64,000 bases of DNA from Chloroflexota bacterium. GTDB lineage: Bacteria > Chloroflexota > Anaerolineae > Anaerolineales > UBA4823. A program made the position numbers and the translations under genes. This document shows, in pieces, positions 9,582 through 18,559 of the stretch. How positions within the stretch are numbered: position 1 is the stretch's first letter; every line of letters begins with the position of its first letter. The stretch is from contig JAKOUW010000240.1 in assembly GCA_029782365.1 (NCBI GenBank), forward strand, positions 186,001 through 250,000, written 5' to 3'. The notes under the pieces are model-generated. The model was given only the letters and a program-made list of their open reading frames with translations. It did no database searches and was not told the DNA's origin.

Positions 9582-9621
9582 AAGGAGTGTGTTTTGAGCG
9601 GACACTCAAAACACACTCCTT
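9582..9621. terminator. Perfect 17-bp hairpin between convergent genes
   Basis: Arms 9582-9598 and 9605-9621 are perfect inverted repeats (AAGGAGTGTG... / ...CACACTCCTT) around a six-base loop CGGACA. It lies between the ends of the TldE gene (plus) and the GH16 gene (minus) and overlaps the last two bases of the GH16 stop codon. It can serve as a bidirectional terminator; the flanking T runs are short. Confidence 0.75.
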
Positions 9622-10585
9622 ATTTAACTTCGGCTTGATAAACCCTGACGTAATCGACGAGGAACTGCTGGGGGAAAGTCGTCGTTTCATCGGGATATCC
9701 TGGCCAATAACCGCCGATAGCCAGATTCACCAGCAAGAAAAAGGGATGATCATACACCCATTTTCTGCCTGCTGGCAGGCTTTTGGGAGTTACCTGGAAA
9801 TATTGCTCTCCATCGACATACCAGCGTATGGCTTCTGGCTCCCATTCGACGGCGAAAACATGAAAATCGTCTTTGAATGCACCGCTGGCCAGTGTGTAGT
9901 CTTTGCCGATGCCATCTGCGCCGGAGTAGCCTGGGCCGTGGATGGTGCCATGGATGGTGGATGGCTCTCTGCCGATATTTTCCATGATATCAATTTCACC
10001 GCTTACAGGCCAGGAAACACTGTCGATATTGCTGCCCAGCATCCAGAAGGCCGGCCAAACGCCCTGTCCATATGGCATTTGCAGGCGCGCTTCAACCTTA
10101 CCGTAGGTGAACTCGAAAACACCCCTGGTCAGCAAGCGAGCTGAAGTATATTTGCAAGCGCCGTACCAACAATTTATTGAAGCCTCCGGCTGTTTGGAGG
10201 TTTCTAATGCTTGAATCATCAGAGCGCCTTTTCCATCCAACGAAGCATTTTGGGGTCGATCGGTATAGTATTCCCATTCCTGGTTGCCCCAACCTTCTCC
10301 GCCCAGGTCATAGCGCCATTTTTGCGGGTCTGGCAGCGAACCAACCGGCCCGTCGAATTCATCATTCCAGATTAGTTTCCATTGATTCATACCGGTTTTT
10401 TCCTCCGCGGCCGTCGGTAGGGGTGGGAGAACAGTGGCGGTTTTCACAAATGTGGGTGTAAACGCAGGCGATGGCGCGATGGGAGACTGGCAGCCAAAAA
10501 GAGCGGGGGTGAGCAAGCCAAGAACTGCCAGCAGTGGCAGAGCGTTTTGAATGGGTGCGAAAATCCTGGTGAGTGGTGGGATCAT
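9620..10585 (-). CDS. Glycoside hydrolase family 16 lipoprotein
   Basis: 321 residues. A signal peptide ends in the lipobox LFGC, so the mature enzyme should be membrane-anchored and face outward. A Pro/Thr/Ser linker (residues 33-65) leads to a GH16 jelly-roll domain with the catalytic E-x-D-x-x-E motif in SGEIDIMENIG and the terminal strand DYVRVYQ. GH16 enzymes hydrolyse beta-1,3/1,4-glucans, agars or related polymers; the GEIDIMEN form is typical of laminarinase/lichenase-type members. The start lies nine bases downstream of argH on the same strand with no clear ribosome site, so read-through from the arg operon is possible although no functional link is evident. Confidence 0.9.
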   Translation of the reverse strand: MIPPLTRIFAPIQNALPLLAVLGLLTPALFGCQSPIAPSPAFTPTFVKTATVLPPLPTAAEEKTGMNQWKLIWNDEFDGPVGSLPDPQKWRYDLGGEGWGNQEWEYYTDRPQNASLDGKGALMIQALETSKQPEASINCWYGACKYTSARLLTRGVFEFTYGKVEARLQMPYGQGVWPAFWMLGSNIDSVSWPVSGEIDIMENIGREPSTIHGTIHGPGYSGADGIGKDYTLASGAFKDDFHVFAVEWEPEAIRWYVDGEQYFQVTPKSLPAGRKWVYDHPFFLLVNLAIGGYWPGYPDETTTFPQQFLVDYVRVYQAEVK

Positions 10586-10593
10586 ATTCGCAC

Positions 10594-11982
10594 TTAAACT
10601 TCAATCAGTTTGCGGGCTTCAGCGAGTTGGGCGAGCACAGCCTCTTCCGCTGTGCCCCCGATTTCCTTGCGGCGGTTTACTGCCCGGTTGAAGTCGAATA
10701 CTTCCCTCACATCACTGCTAAAATGAGCGCTGATGGCCTGGTACTCGGCCAGGGGAAGCCGGTCCAGAGGTATGTTTAAACCCTGGGAGCGTCGAACAAT
10801 CTGGCCTACCAGATGATGAGCCTGGCGGAACGGCACCCCGCGCTGCACAAGATAATCGGCCAGGTCAGTCGCCAGCATGGCCGGGTCGAGGGCTGCCTGC
10901 ATCCCCTGGGGTTTGGCCTTAAGAGAGCCCAGCAGCCCGGCCATCACCGGCAGCATCAGACGCAGATTATCGGCAGCCTGGAAGACAGGGCTTTTATCCT
11001 CTTGTAGATCTTTATCATAAGCGGAAGGTGTGCTTTTAATCGTCGCCAGCAAGCCGGTCAGCAGGCCGATCAACATGCCGGCTTTGCCCCGCGTCAGCTC
11101 CAGGGGGTCGGGATTTTTCTTCTGCGGCATCAGGCTAGAGCCCGTAGAATAAGCGTCTGATAATTCGATGAAACCGAACTCGGCGGTTGAGAAGATAATC
11201 AGCATCTCGGCCAGGCGAGAGAGGTGCACACCCACCAGCGCTGCGCTGAATAAGAATTCGGCGGCGAAATCGCGGTCGCTGACAGCGTCCAGGCTGTTTG
11301 GGCTGGGATGCTCAAAACCCAGGCTGTCCGCCAGGGCTGAGCGGTTGACGGCAAATGGCACACCTGCCAGGGCGCCGCTGCCCAGCGGCAGCCAGGCGGT
11401 ACGCTGGCGAAGCTCCGCCAACCGCTGGCAGTCACGCTGTAAGGGCCAGAAGTGACTCAGCCACCAGTGGCTGAGTAAGATCGGTTGGGCGCGCTGCAGG
11501 TGCGTATAGCCGGGCAGGATCAAACCAAGGTCCGAAACTGCTCGCGCTACCAGCGCGCGCTGGACAACTTTCAGGTCTGCAGAAACATTATCTACAGCCT
11601 GGAGCACCCACAGGCGAAAATCTGTAGCCACCTGATCATTGCGGCTGCGGCCCGTATGCAGCTTGCCGGCTGCCGCTCCGACCAGCTCACCCAGGCGGCG
11701 CTCGACCGCGGTGTGAATATCTTCATCTCCTGGATGGAATGCAAGGCTACCTGCGCTCAGCTCTTCCCCCACTTTTTCCAGGCCGGCGCATAAATCCTCG
11801 ACTTCTTCCGCTGTCAGGATGCCGGCCTGTCCAATCGCCTTCGCCCAGGCGATGGAGCCGCGCACATCCATCTCACCCAGGCGAAAATCGAACGGTAGAG
11901 AGTTGTTAAACTCCGCTGCCAGTTCGTTTTGGTTTTCAGAAAACCGGCCGCCCCACAGCTTTTTACTGGATGCCTGTTCCAT
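10594..11982 (-). CDS. argH: Argininosuccinate lyase
   Basis: 462 residues, normal for ArgH. It cleaves argininosuccinate to arginine and fumarate, the final step of arginine biosynthesis. The fumarase/aspartase-superfamily signature GSSLMPQKKNPD with its catalytic serine loop is intact, as are the N-terminal LWGGRF block and HTGRSRNDQ substrate loop. The start ATG lies four bases after the argG stop, so the two genes are translated from one mRNA. Confidence 0.98.
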   Translation of the reverse strand: MEQASSKKLWGGRFSENQNELAAEFNNSLPFDFRLGEMDVRGSIAWAKAIGQAGILTAEEVEDLCAGLEKVGEELSAGSLAFHPGDEDIHTAVERRLGELVGAAAGKLHTGRSRNDQVATDFRLWVLQAVDNVSADLKVVQRALVARAVSDLGLILPGYTHLQRAQPILLSHWWLSHFWPLQRDCQRLAELRQRTAWLPLGSGALAGVPFAVNRSALADSLGFEHPSPNSLDAVSDRDFAAEFLFSAALVGVHLSRLAEMLIIFSTAEFGFIELSDAYSTGSSLMPQKKNPDPLELTRGKAGMLIGLLTGLLATIKSTPSAYDKDLQEDKSPVFQAADNLRLMLPVMAGLLGSLKAKPQGMQAALDPAMLATDLADYLVQRGVPFRQAHHLVGQIVRRSQGLNIPLDRLPLAEYQAISAHFSSDVREVFDFNRAVNRRKEIGGTAEEAVLAQLAEARKLIEV

Positions 11983-11986
11983 AAAT

Positions 11987-13252
11987 TTAGTCGCGTTTAA
12001 AGTGCGAATAGTCTGGTGAGTCGAAATGCGCGCCGGCGGAAATATCGCGGAATGCGGCCACTTTTAATGGCAGCCCAAACAATGTGATAAACCCTTCTGC
12101 ATCTGATTGGTCATATACATTGTCTTTCCCGAAAGTGGCGAAATCCTCACGATACAGGCTGTACGGGCTCTTACGACCGGTTACAATGATATTCCCTTTG
12201 TAGAGCTTCAGGCGAACTGAGCCGCTGACATACTGCTGGCTTTTGTCGAAGAAAGCATCCAGGGCAATGCGCAGTGGGGTGAACCACTGCCCGTTGTACA
12301 CCAGCTCAGCATAGCGCTGGGCGACGACATCTTTATAATGGAGAGTCTCGCGATCCAGGCAGATCGATTCCAACTCGCGATGCGCGGCGAGTAAGATTGC
12401 GCCGCCGGGAGTTTCGTAAACGCCGTGTGATTTCATCCCAACCAGGCGGTTCTCAACCAGGTCAACCCGGCCGATGCCATGTTTGCCGCCCAACTCATTG
12501 AGCGCGCCGACCAACTGGGCCGGCGAAAACGCCGCGCCGTCCAGCTTGACCGGATAGCCCTGTTCGAATTCGAGCTCGATCTCCTGGGGTTTGTCAGGTG
12601 CATCCTCGGGAGAAACGCTCATCTGATACATGATTTCTTCGGGTTCGTTCCAGGGATCCTCTAACAAGCCGCCTTCATGTGACAGGTGCCACAGGTTGCG
12701 ATCACGGCTGTAGATGGATTTCAGTGTACTGCTGACGGGCACATTGTGCGCGGCTGCAAAAGCGAGAGCATCTTCGCGCGAGCGGATGTTCCATTCGCGC
12801 CATGGCGCAATCACTTTTAAGCGGGGGTCGAGTGCCATGAAGGTCAGCTCGAAACGCACCTGGTCATTGCCTTTACCAGTGCAGCCATGCGCCACAGCAT
12901 CCGCGCCTTCCTGGTGGGCTACCAGCACCTGGTGCATGGCGATTAATGGACGGGCGATTGATGTGCCGAGCATGTATTTGCGTTCATAGATGGCGCCGGA
13001 GCGCAGGAGTGGGAAGAGATAATCACGGGCGAATTCTTCACGCAAATCTTTGATCACCAGTTTGCTGGCGCCGCTGGCCTTGGCTTTGGCTTCCAGGCCG
13101 CTTGTTTCTTCGCCCTGGCCAATATCAGCAGTGAAGCAGATCACTTCACAGCCGTAATTCTCTACTAGCCAGGGAACAATCACTGAGGTATCCAGACCGC
13201 CAGAATAGGCCAGGACTGCCTTTTTGATAGAGGGTTTTGCTGCACTTGTCAT
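11987..13252 (-). CDS. argG: Argininosuccinate synthase
   Basis: 421 residues from ATG at 13252, preceded by GGAG. It joins citrulline and aspartate using ATP. The PP-loop [10 protein letters not shown] near the N-terminus and the [13 protein letters not shown] block are diagnostic. The open frame can be read back to 13291, but those codons lie inside the terminator hairpin of the leader, so the shorter start is correct. First structural gene of the argG-argH unit; expression is probably controlled by the leader described at 13252-13499. Confidence 0.98.
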   Translation of the reverse strand: MTSAAKPSIKKAVLAYSGGLDTSVIVPWLVENYGCEVICFTADIGQGEETSGLEAKAKASGASKLVIKDLREEFARDYLFPLLRSGAIYERKYMLGTSIARPLIAMHQVLVAHQEGADAVAHGCTGKGNDQVRFELTFMALDPRLKVIAPWREWNIRSREDALAFAAAHNVPVSSTLKSIYSRDRNLWHLSHEGGLLEDPWNEPEEIMYQMSVSPEDAPDKPQEIELEFEQGYPVKLDGAAFSPAQLVGALNELGGKHGIGRVDLVENRLVGMKSHGVYETPGGAILLAAHRELESICLDRETLHYKDVVAQRYAELVYNGQWFTPLRIALDAFFDKSQQYVSGSVRLKLYKGNIIVTGRKSPYSLYREDFATFGKDNVYDQSDAEGFITLFGLPLKVAAFRDISAGAHFDSPDYSHFKRD

Positions 13253-13279
13253 TCTCTTTTCTCCTTCAGGTAAAAAATA

Positions 13280-13305
13280 AAGCCCTCCCATTTGTGGGAG
13301 GGCTT
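13280..13305 (-). terminator. Intrinsic terminator in the argG leader (attenuator)
   Basis: On the minus strand AAGCCCTCCCA (13305-13295), a four-base loop and TGGGAGGGCTT (13290-13280) form a perfect 11-bp GC-rich stem followed at once by TATTTTTT. It sits after the promoter and leader ORF but about 27 bases before argG, so it must be conditional for argG to be expressed. Confidence 0.85.
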
Positions 13306-13394
13306 GTTATTCAATCAATAGCCTGCAAAGGTCTGGTGAACCCTGGGCGTGCTCCTGGCGTACTATAATATACACCAAACAGCCGACCCTCCCA
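13295..13394 (-). promoter_or_regulatory. Alternative pairing (candidate antiterminator) of the argG leader
   Basis: TGGGAGGG at 13394-13387 is an exact copy of the start of the terminator 3' arm, so it can pair over 8 bp with CCCTCCCA in the terminator 5' arm (13302-13295) and exclude the terminator. The same segment can instead fold back on CTCTC at 13403-13399 with a five-base loop. This three-way competition is the architecture of amino-acid attenuators. The pairing is seen directly; the regulatory function is inferred. Confidence 0.65.
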
Positions 13395-13461
13395 TGCGGA
13401 GAGCGGTGTTCAGCGTACGACGGGAACGAGCCTGGATGTGAAGTTGCAAGCCTGTTTTCAT
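13363..13461 (-). CDS. Arg-rich leader peptide of argG, 32 aa
   Basis: A short ORF from ATG at 13461 to TAG at 13363 begins M-K-T-G-L-Q-L-H-I-Q-A and then has Arg at codons 12, 14, 15 and 22 (CGT, CGT, CGT, CGC) in the cluster RSRR and LR. The ATG is only nine bases after the -10 box, so the mRNA would be leaderless or nearly so, with no room for a ribosome site. A ribosome stalled at codons 14-15 would leave segment 13394-13387 free to form the antiterminator; one moving past codon 22 would cover it. Too short for ordinary gene finding. Translation is untested. Confidence 0.65.
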   Translation of the reverse strand: MKTGLQLHIQARSRRTLNTALRMGGSAVWCIL

Positions 13462-13470
13462 TAGGGCTGA

Positions 13471-13499
13471 ATATTACCAGAGACAGCAGGGATTGTCAA
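13471..13499 (-). promoter_or_regulatory. Sigma-70-type promoter of argG
   Basis: On the minus strand TTGACA (13499-13494), a 17-base spacer and TAATAT (13476-13471) are near-consensus. Predicted transcription start is about 13464, giving a leader of roughly 210 bases before argG. Confidence 0.85.
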
Positions 13500-13589
13500 C
13501 AAAATGGTTCCCGCTGTCTTGAATGATCCGGTGTGTTTCACAGGGCCCGCGGGGACGCTCTTTGGTCAGAAGAGCCTGAAGATACTCCA

Positions 13590-13598
13590 TGCTATAAT
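13590..13598 (+). promoter_or_regulatory. Extended -10 promoter of the propeller lipoprotein gene
   Basis: TGCTATAAT is a perfect extended -10 element 38 bases before the ATG at 13637. No convincing -35 is present, as is common for extended -10 promoters. The rest of the 13500-13589 stretch shows nothing else I can name. Confidence 0.55.
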
Positions 13599-13636
13599 TT
13601 TTTAAGTCCTTCAAAATGGCCTTTGAGGAGCAGTGG

Positions 13637-15856
13637 ATGAAAAACTCACTGTTAAAGTGTAGATACCTATTTTTTGCATGGGTAATTGCAGCCTGCTCTC
13701 TAGTTGTACCTCAACGTAATACGCCTGTTACCACACTTCCAAACCAGTCTAACACGCAAATCGTTGAACAATCCACGGCGATTACGAAGACCATTCCCAT
13801 TGAACCCACAAGAACCCCGATGCCAGAATTAGCGGCCTCGCCGACGTTGACGCCGACCCCGCGGCCTTCGAACACACCTACGCCCACGCCAACCATTGTC
13901 TTACCGGTAGGTCTACTGACGCCTCTGCCGATGCAGCGTGTTCCGCTCGTTTCACTCACGCTGCCAATGATTGCGCAGATTGCCCGCTGGGGAGATGGCG
14001 GGGTGGCTGACATGGCTTATTCTCTAGATGGCAGCCTGCTGGCAGTGGGCACAGAAATTGGGTTGTACCTTTACCAGGCGCAATCGTTGGAACTGGTGTA
14101 TTTCATCCCCACTCCTCGCCCGGTCGAGAAAGTTGCTTTTTCACGCGATGGTTCTCAAATAGCTTTTGTGGCAGGCGGTATTCGAACGATCCGCGCCTCT
14201 GATGGACAGTTGCTGTGGCATCAACCGCTCAGCCTGTCTGCAGCCGGCCTGGGGTATTCACCTGAAATGCCCGTAGTTTCAGTCTTGGTGCGTGACAGCG
14301 AAGAGCTCTATCTTTATTCCTGGCAGGTCACAGACGGCACGCCCATGGATAGGGTCTGGATTCACGAATTGTATGGAACCGGACTGGCGCTTTCTCCGCA
14401 AGTTAATGTAGCTGCAGATTGGGCGCTCGGCAAGTATTCCAACCAGATTCGCGTCTGGAATCTCCCCGAGGGGCAGCAGGTGCGCAAATGGGACCTGGGG
14501 ATGAGCGAGCGGATCGAACGCCTGGTGATTGCGCCGGATGGACGCTCCCTGGTAACAGTGTCTTACGGCGTTGCCGGATCCACCTGGGTTGACCCACGTT
14601 TCTTGCAAGTTCGCGATATTAAGACAGGCGCATTGAAACTGTCCATGCGCTTGAATATCCCGCCTGTCAACCAACCGCCCTGGGCGCTGGCCTTCAACCA
14701 GCCCTCCGAATCCTATGATGGAAGTTTTTCAAGCCAATTGGCGCTTTCCTTTACTCAACTAACCCGCATTATTGATATCAACAATGGAAAGACAATCGCC
14801 GATTTCACCAATAATTTGCAGACTTCAAGCCTGGCTCTGGTTTTCTCGCCAGATGGGTCGCAGTTAGCTACCGGCGCAGTCGAGGTTTGGGATACCCAGG
14901 CGAAAGCGCGCCTTGCTTATCACAATCATGGGCAAATCAGTTTGTTCAGCCTTGCGCATGACAGCCAGGCTGTCGCTTATCCATATCGATCAGGTCTAAT
15001 CGTTCGCAGCCTGCAAGATGGTTCGATCGAGCCTGGATTAGCTCCAATCAGCAGCACAGTGGCTTTATCGAATACACTCACGGCGCTTGCTCCATCTTCG
15101 GCCGCCGGATTCACGAGCACACTTCAGGCTTCGCTCGAAAATCTGAAAGGAATGGTCATTTCCCTGGATATATCGCCAGACAACACGCGCCTGGCAGCCG
15201 GTACAGATCAAGGGACGATTTATCTGTGGGATACTTTTGGCTGGCGGTTGGTCAAGGTGATTCCATCCGAAGATTCTCCGGTTATTTCGCTCAGTTTTTC
15301 AAATGACAGCACCTGGTTGGCGACTTCGACATTGTCAGGCCATCTGCGTCTGTTCGGTGCAAGCGATGGGACGCTGAAACGCTCCTGGCGATCATCCAAT
15401 AACGGCATCGCGGGGGTTGCGTTTTCCCCTGATGGCAGTCTGATGGAGTCTAATATTAAAGACTTGAATTTCTGGCAGGTTCCGCAAATGAGGTTATTGC
15501 GGAGTTTGCATGGCATTGATGCCAGCTCGGGTAATTACGCCTTTAGCCCAAACGGTGGATTGGTTGCATTGAACACAGATGGGGTTAACATATTGGATAC
15601 CCATACTGGAATGGGTAACAAGTGCCGGCTCAACCAAAACAGCTTGCCATTTTCTGAAGATTTCACGCTGGATGCCAAATATTTGCTCACCAGTTGGTCT
15701 GATGGGATGATTTACGCAATTGATCCTGCTTCCTGCCAGACGATCTTTGAATTCGATCATGCCATCCCTGGTGTACTGCATATCACAGCCGACCACACCC
15801 TGGTGGTGATGGCCTCCGCTGGTACAATCGAAATATGGGGCCTGCCCAGGCCATAA
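13637..15856 (+). CDS. WD40-like beta-propeller lipoprotein
   Basis: 739 residues from ATG at 13637, with GAGGAG eight bases ahead. The signal peptide ends in lipobox IAAC (Cys about residue 20), followed by a Thr/Pro-rich linker (about 45-95). The rest is built of WD40/YVTN-type repeats, visible as recurring blocks such as FSPDGSQLATG, ISPDNTRLAAGTDQGTIYLWD and FSNDSTWLATSTLSGHLRLF. These fold as one or two beta-propellers that bind proteins or ligands and have no catalytic site of their own. It should be anchored on the outer face of the membrane. The double permease gene starts 31 bases downstream on the same strand, so the lipoprotein may be an accessory or receptor of that transporter; this is inference from position only. 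Confidence 0.85.
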   Translation: MKNSLLKCRYLFFAWVIAACSLVVPQRNTPVTTLPNQSNTQIVEQSTAITKTIPIEPTRTPMPELAASPTLTPTPRPSNTPTPTPTIVLPVGLLTPLPMQRVPLVSLTLPMIAQIARWGDGGVADMAYSLDGSLLAVGTEIGLYLYQAQSLELVYFIPTPRPVEKVAFSRDGSQIAFVAGGIRTIRASDGQLLWHQPLSLSAAGLGYSPEMPVVSVLVRDSEELYLYSWQVTDGTPMDRVWIHELYGTGLALSPQVNVAADWALGKYSNQIRVWNLPEGQQVRKWDLGMSERIERLVIAPDGRSLVTVSYGVAGSTWVDPRFLQVRDIKTGALKLSMRLNIPPVNQPPWALAFNQPSESYDGSFSSQLALSFTQLTRIIDINNGKTIADFTNNLQTSSLALVFSPDGSQLATGAVEVWDTQAKARLAYHNHGQISLFSLAHDSQAVAYPYRSGLIVRSLQDGSIEPGLAPISSTVALSNTLTALAPSSAAGFTSTLQASLENLKGMVISLDISPDNTRLAAGTDQGTIYLWDTFGWRLVKVIPSEDSPVISLSFSNDSTWLATSTLSGHLRLFGASDGTLKRSWRSSNNGIAGVAFSPDGSLMESNIKDLNFWQVPQMRLLRSLHGIDASSGNYAFSPNGGLVALNTDGVNILDTHTGMGNKCRLNQNSLPFSEDFTLDAKYLLTSWSDGMIYAIDPASCQTIFEFDHAIPGVLHITADHTLVVMASAGTIEIWGLPRP

Positions 15857-15887
15857 GGAACAATAATAAATTGGAAGCCAAATCACC

Positions 15888-18536
15888 ATGACAACGATCA
15901 CTGGGCTGGATGTTCAAGAAAACACTCGTCCGACCAGTACGCTCAGCCGGGTGTTTTCCTATGCGGTTTTTAAAGCGGCAGCGCTGGTCGTAACCGTTGC
16001 TGTTGGACTTTTCTTAACCATATTGGTGTTGAATTTCGGGGGATATGTTGATCAAATTAAGGCGGCCTATATTGAAGAAGCAATCGGCGCAAGGATTCAA
16101 GGGGGCTGGCTGAACGAGGTTCCTGAACCTGACCGCACAAACCAGATCGATCAAGCTCGTGCAGCGATGCGCGAAGCGGCAGGTCTCAATAAACCATTTT
16201 TACAGCGTTGTTTCATTTGGTTGGTTGAGTCGATGACCCTGAGTCTCGGTAACGGTGGAATGGTTGTGGGCACGCAATATTATCATGGGGAAATTGTCCC
16301 CCTGGTGCTCCAACGGCTGCCCTACACCCTGCTCCTGGTGGGCCTGGGCAATTTATTGGTTTTTGTCTTCAGTATTACCCTGGCACTGGTCATTTCCCGC
16401 CGGTACAGCGGTTGGCTGGATAAAGCAGTCACTTTATTAACCCCACTTTTTGCGGCTCCAACCTGGATTCATGGCATTATTCTGACATTTTTCCTGGCCG
16501 GGCAACTGCATCTTCTGCCATTCCCCAAGAACCTCGGTGCACCAATTGCCGGAGAAGAGGATAAGTATTTCCGTTTGTTATTCAACTACCTGGCGCTACC
16601 GGTGATTGCCGTGACAACGAGCAAGCTTTTTCAAAGTGTGTACACGTGGCGCACTTTTTTTCTGATCTATTCCGAAGAGAGTTATGTAGAGCTGGCCAGG
16701 GCTAAGGGTTTACCTACTGGCGTATTGGAAAGACGCTATATCTTGCGGCCGAGCCTGCCTTATGTGATCACCAATTTTGCAATGTTAATGCTCAGCATAT
16801 GGCAAGAAGCCATAGCGCTTGAACTGCTGTTTTTTTGGCCTGGCGTGGCGATCATGTTTATCCAATCGGTGCGCAGCCTGACCACATCGCTCACGATGGG
16901 AATCGTGGTGGTTTTCGCTTATTTACTGGCTATCACGATTTTTGTATTGGATGTGATCTACGCCCTGGTAGATCCGAGAATTAAATTGGGCGGTTCTCGC
17001 CCGCTGCTGCACGAGGCGCGCCGGCCCCAAAAATTGATTGAGCGCTTGAAGATCTGGTGGGAGAGCTGGCACCAACCTGCGCCTGTGAAAGTCGCACCGG
17101 GCAATTTTGGCTTCGCTGGCCAGCGCTCGGAAACCAATAAACAACCAGCATCCGTAAAATCTGAAACCGCCCACAGCAGGTTCAAAACAGGAATCGATTC
17201 GCTGTGGTTTGAATTACTGCGCAATCCCTCGGCTATTGTCGGACTGGTAATTGTCATGCTAATCATCATCGCATCGTTGTATACCGTGATCGCTGTGCCG
17301 CCCAATGACGCCATGCTGCTGTGGCGTTCGCAGGGCGATGATCCCTACCGCAGCACCTGGTATCGAAATCCACAACTTGTCCCACCAGCCTGGACGAATT
17401 TTTTTCGTACGGAAAAGTTACCTGAGACAATTATCTTGGACAGTTGGAGTGGCGGGTCGTCTCGCCAGGATCGCGATACAGGCAGCGGTACGATGCAGCG
17501 CGAGCTGATTTATACATTCAAATTTCCATATGATGAGGCTCCCCAGGATATCGTGTTGTATGTGATTGCTCAGTACAAAGAGAAATATCCTTTTATCACC
17601 ATGACCTGGATTACCCCAGACGGACGAGAAATCGATCTTGGTGGGCGGGCAATACCCACGCAAACATCTTTTTACCTGTCACGTGACGAACGTTTAAAGA
17701 AGAAATTCAAAGGCGATATATTAAAAACGCTGTTTGCCGACCCGGCCGGTGATGGCACGCAGGTTTTGCGAGGTACGTATAAGCTAAAACTGATCGCCAT
17801 GACTTTTGAAACTGGCTCTCAGGTTGAAGCTCAGTTCATCAGTTATGGGAAAGTTTATGGTTTGGCAGGAACGGATAATTCTCGCAGAGATTTGCTGTTA
17901 GCTTTGATGTGGGGGATGCCGATTGCCCTGGCGTTTGGCGTTTTTGGCGCGCTGTTCACCAACATCCTGGCGATGCTAATTTCCGCCTTTGGGGTGTGGT
18001 TTGGCGGCTGGTTGGATGGAATTATTCAACGGATCACCGAAGTCAACCTGATCATCCCCACATTGCCAATCGCCATTATGATTTATGTCTTGTATTCAAA
18101 GAGTATCTGGATCGTATTGGGAGTTGTCGTGCTCCTGAACATCTTTGGCAGCACGATCAAAACCTACCGGGCGACATTTCTGCAGATAAAGGATGCTTCT
18201 TATGTTGAGGCCGCACGAGCGTATGGGGCAAGCGATTGGAGGATGGTCAGCCGGTATTTACTGCCGCGCATTTTTCAAACATTAATACCTCAACTGGTCA
18301 TTATGGTACCAGGCTATGTATACTACGAGGCGACCCTGGCTTTCTTAGGCGTGAGCGATCCTTATTTGCCTACCTGGGGCAAAGTGATCGCAGAAGCTTT
18401 GAACGGCCAGGCCCTGCAAAATGCTCCGCACTGGATTTTGGAGCCGATCGCTTTGCTGGTGATCACCTCGATGGCTTTTGCCTTATTCGGGTTTGCGCTT
18501 GACCGGATTTTGAACCCGACGCTGCGTACAAAATAA
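15888..18536 (+). CDS. Fused peptide/nickel-type ABC permease (DppB-DppC in one chain)
   Basis: 882 residues. The first half (1-380) is a DppB-like permease with its EAA loop at about residues 264-290 (SYVELARAKGLP). A hydrophilic linker (about 375-430) leads to a DppC-like half with its EAA loop near residue 770 (SYVEAARAYGAS). Between the first helix of the second half and its core, about residues 467-660, lies a large predicted extracytoplasmic insert rich in beta-strand. Normally DppB and DppC are separate genes next to a solute-binding protein and two ATPases; none of those is in the window, so partners must be elsewhere. ATG at 15888 follows the lipoprotein gene closely. Confidence 0.88.
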   Translation: MTTITGLDVQENTRPTSTLSRVFSYAVFKAAALVVTVAVGLFLTILVLNFGGYVDQIKAAYIEEAIGARIQGGWLNEVPEPDRTNQIDQARAAMREAAGLNKPFLQRCFIWLVESMTLSLGNGGMVVGTQYYHGEIVPLVLQRLPYTLLLVGLGNLLVFVFSITLALVISRRYSGWLDKAVTLLTPLFAAPTWIHGIILTFFLAGQLHLLPFPKNLGAPIAGEEDKYFRLLFNYLALPVIAVTTSKLFQSVYTWRTFFLIYSEESYVELARAKGLPTGVLERRYILRPSLPYVITNFAMLMLSIWQEAIALELLFFWPGVAIMFIQSVRSLTTSLTMGIVVVFAYLLAITIFVLDVIYALVDPRIKLGGSRPLLHEARRPQKLIERLKIWWESWHQPAPVKVAPGNFGFAGQRSETNKQPASVKSETAHSRFKTGIDSLWFELLRNPSAIVGLVIVMLIIIASLYTVIAVPPNDAMLLWRSQGDDPYRSTWYRNPQLVPPAWTNFFRTEKLPETIILDSWSGGSSRQDRDTGSGTMQRELIYTFKFPYDEAPQDIVLYVIAQYKEKYPFITMTWITPDGREIDLGGRAIPTQTSFYLSRDERLKKKFKGDILKTLFADPAGDGTQVLRGTYKLKLIAMTFETGSQVEAQFISYGKVYGLAGTDNSRRDLLLALMWGMPIALAFGVFGALFTNILAMLISAFGVWFGGWLDGIIQRITEVNLIIPTLPIAIMIYVLYSKSIWIVLGVVVLLNIFGSTIKTYRATFLQIKDASYVEAARAYGASDWRMVSRYLLPRIFQTLIPQLVIMVPGYVYYEATLAFLGVSDPYLPTWGKVIAEALNGQALQNAPHWILEPIALLVITSMAFALFGFALDRILNPTLRTK

Positions 18537-18559
18537 AGATACACATCGCGCTTCGCTCA

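Noticed and set aside
11987-13291. Longer argG start at 13291
   Set aside because: Would place codons inside the leader terminator; the ATG at 13252 has a ribosome site and a normal N-terminus.
13252-13470. T-box riboswitch in the argG leader
   Set aside because: The T-box signature (GGGTGG-N-ACCGCG type) and specifier-stem elements are not visible; the Arg-codon ORF explains the leader better.
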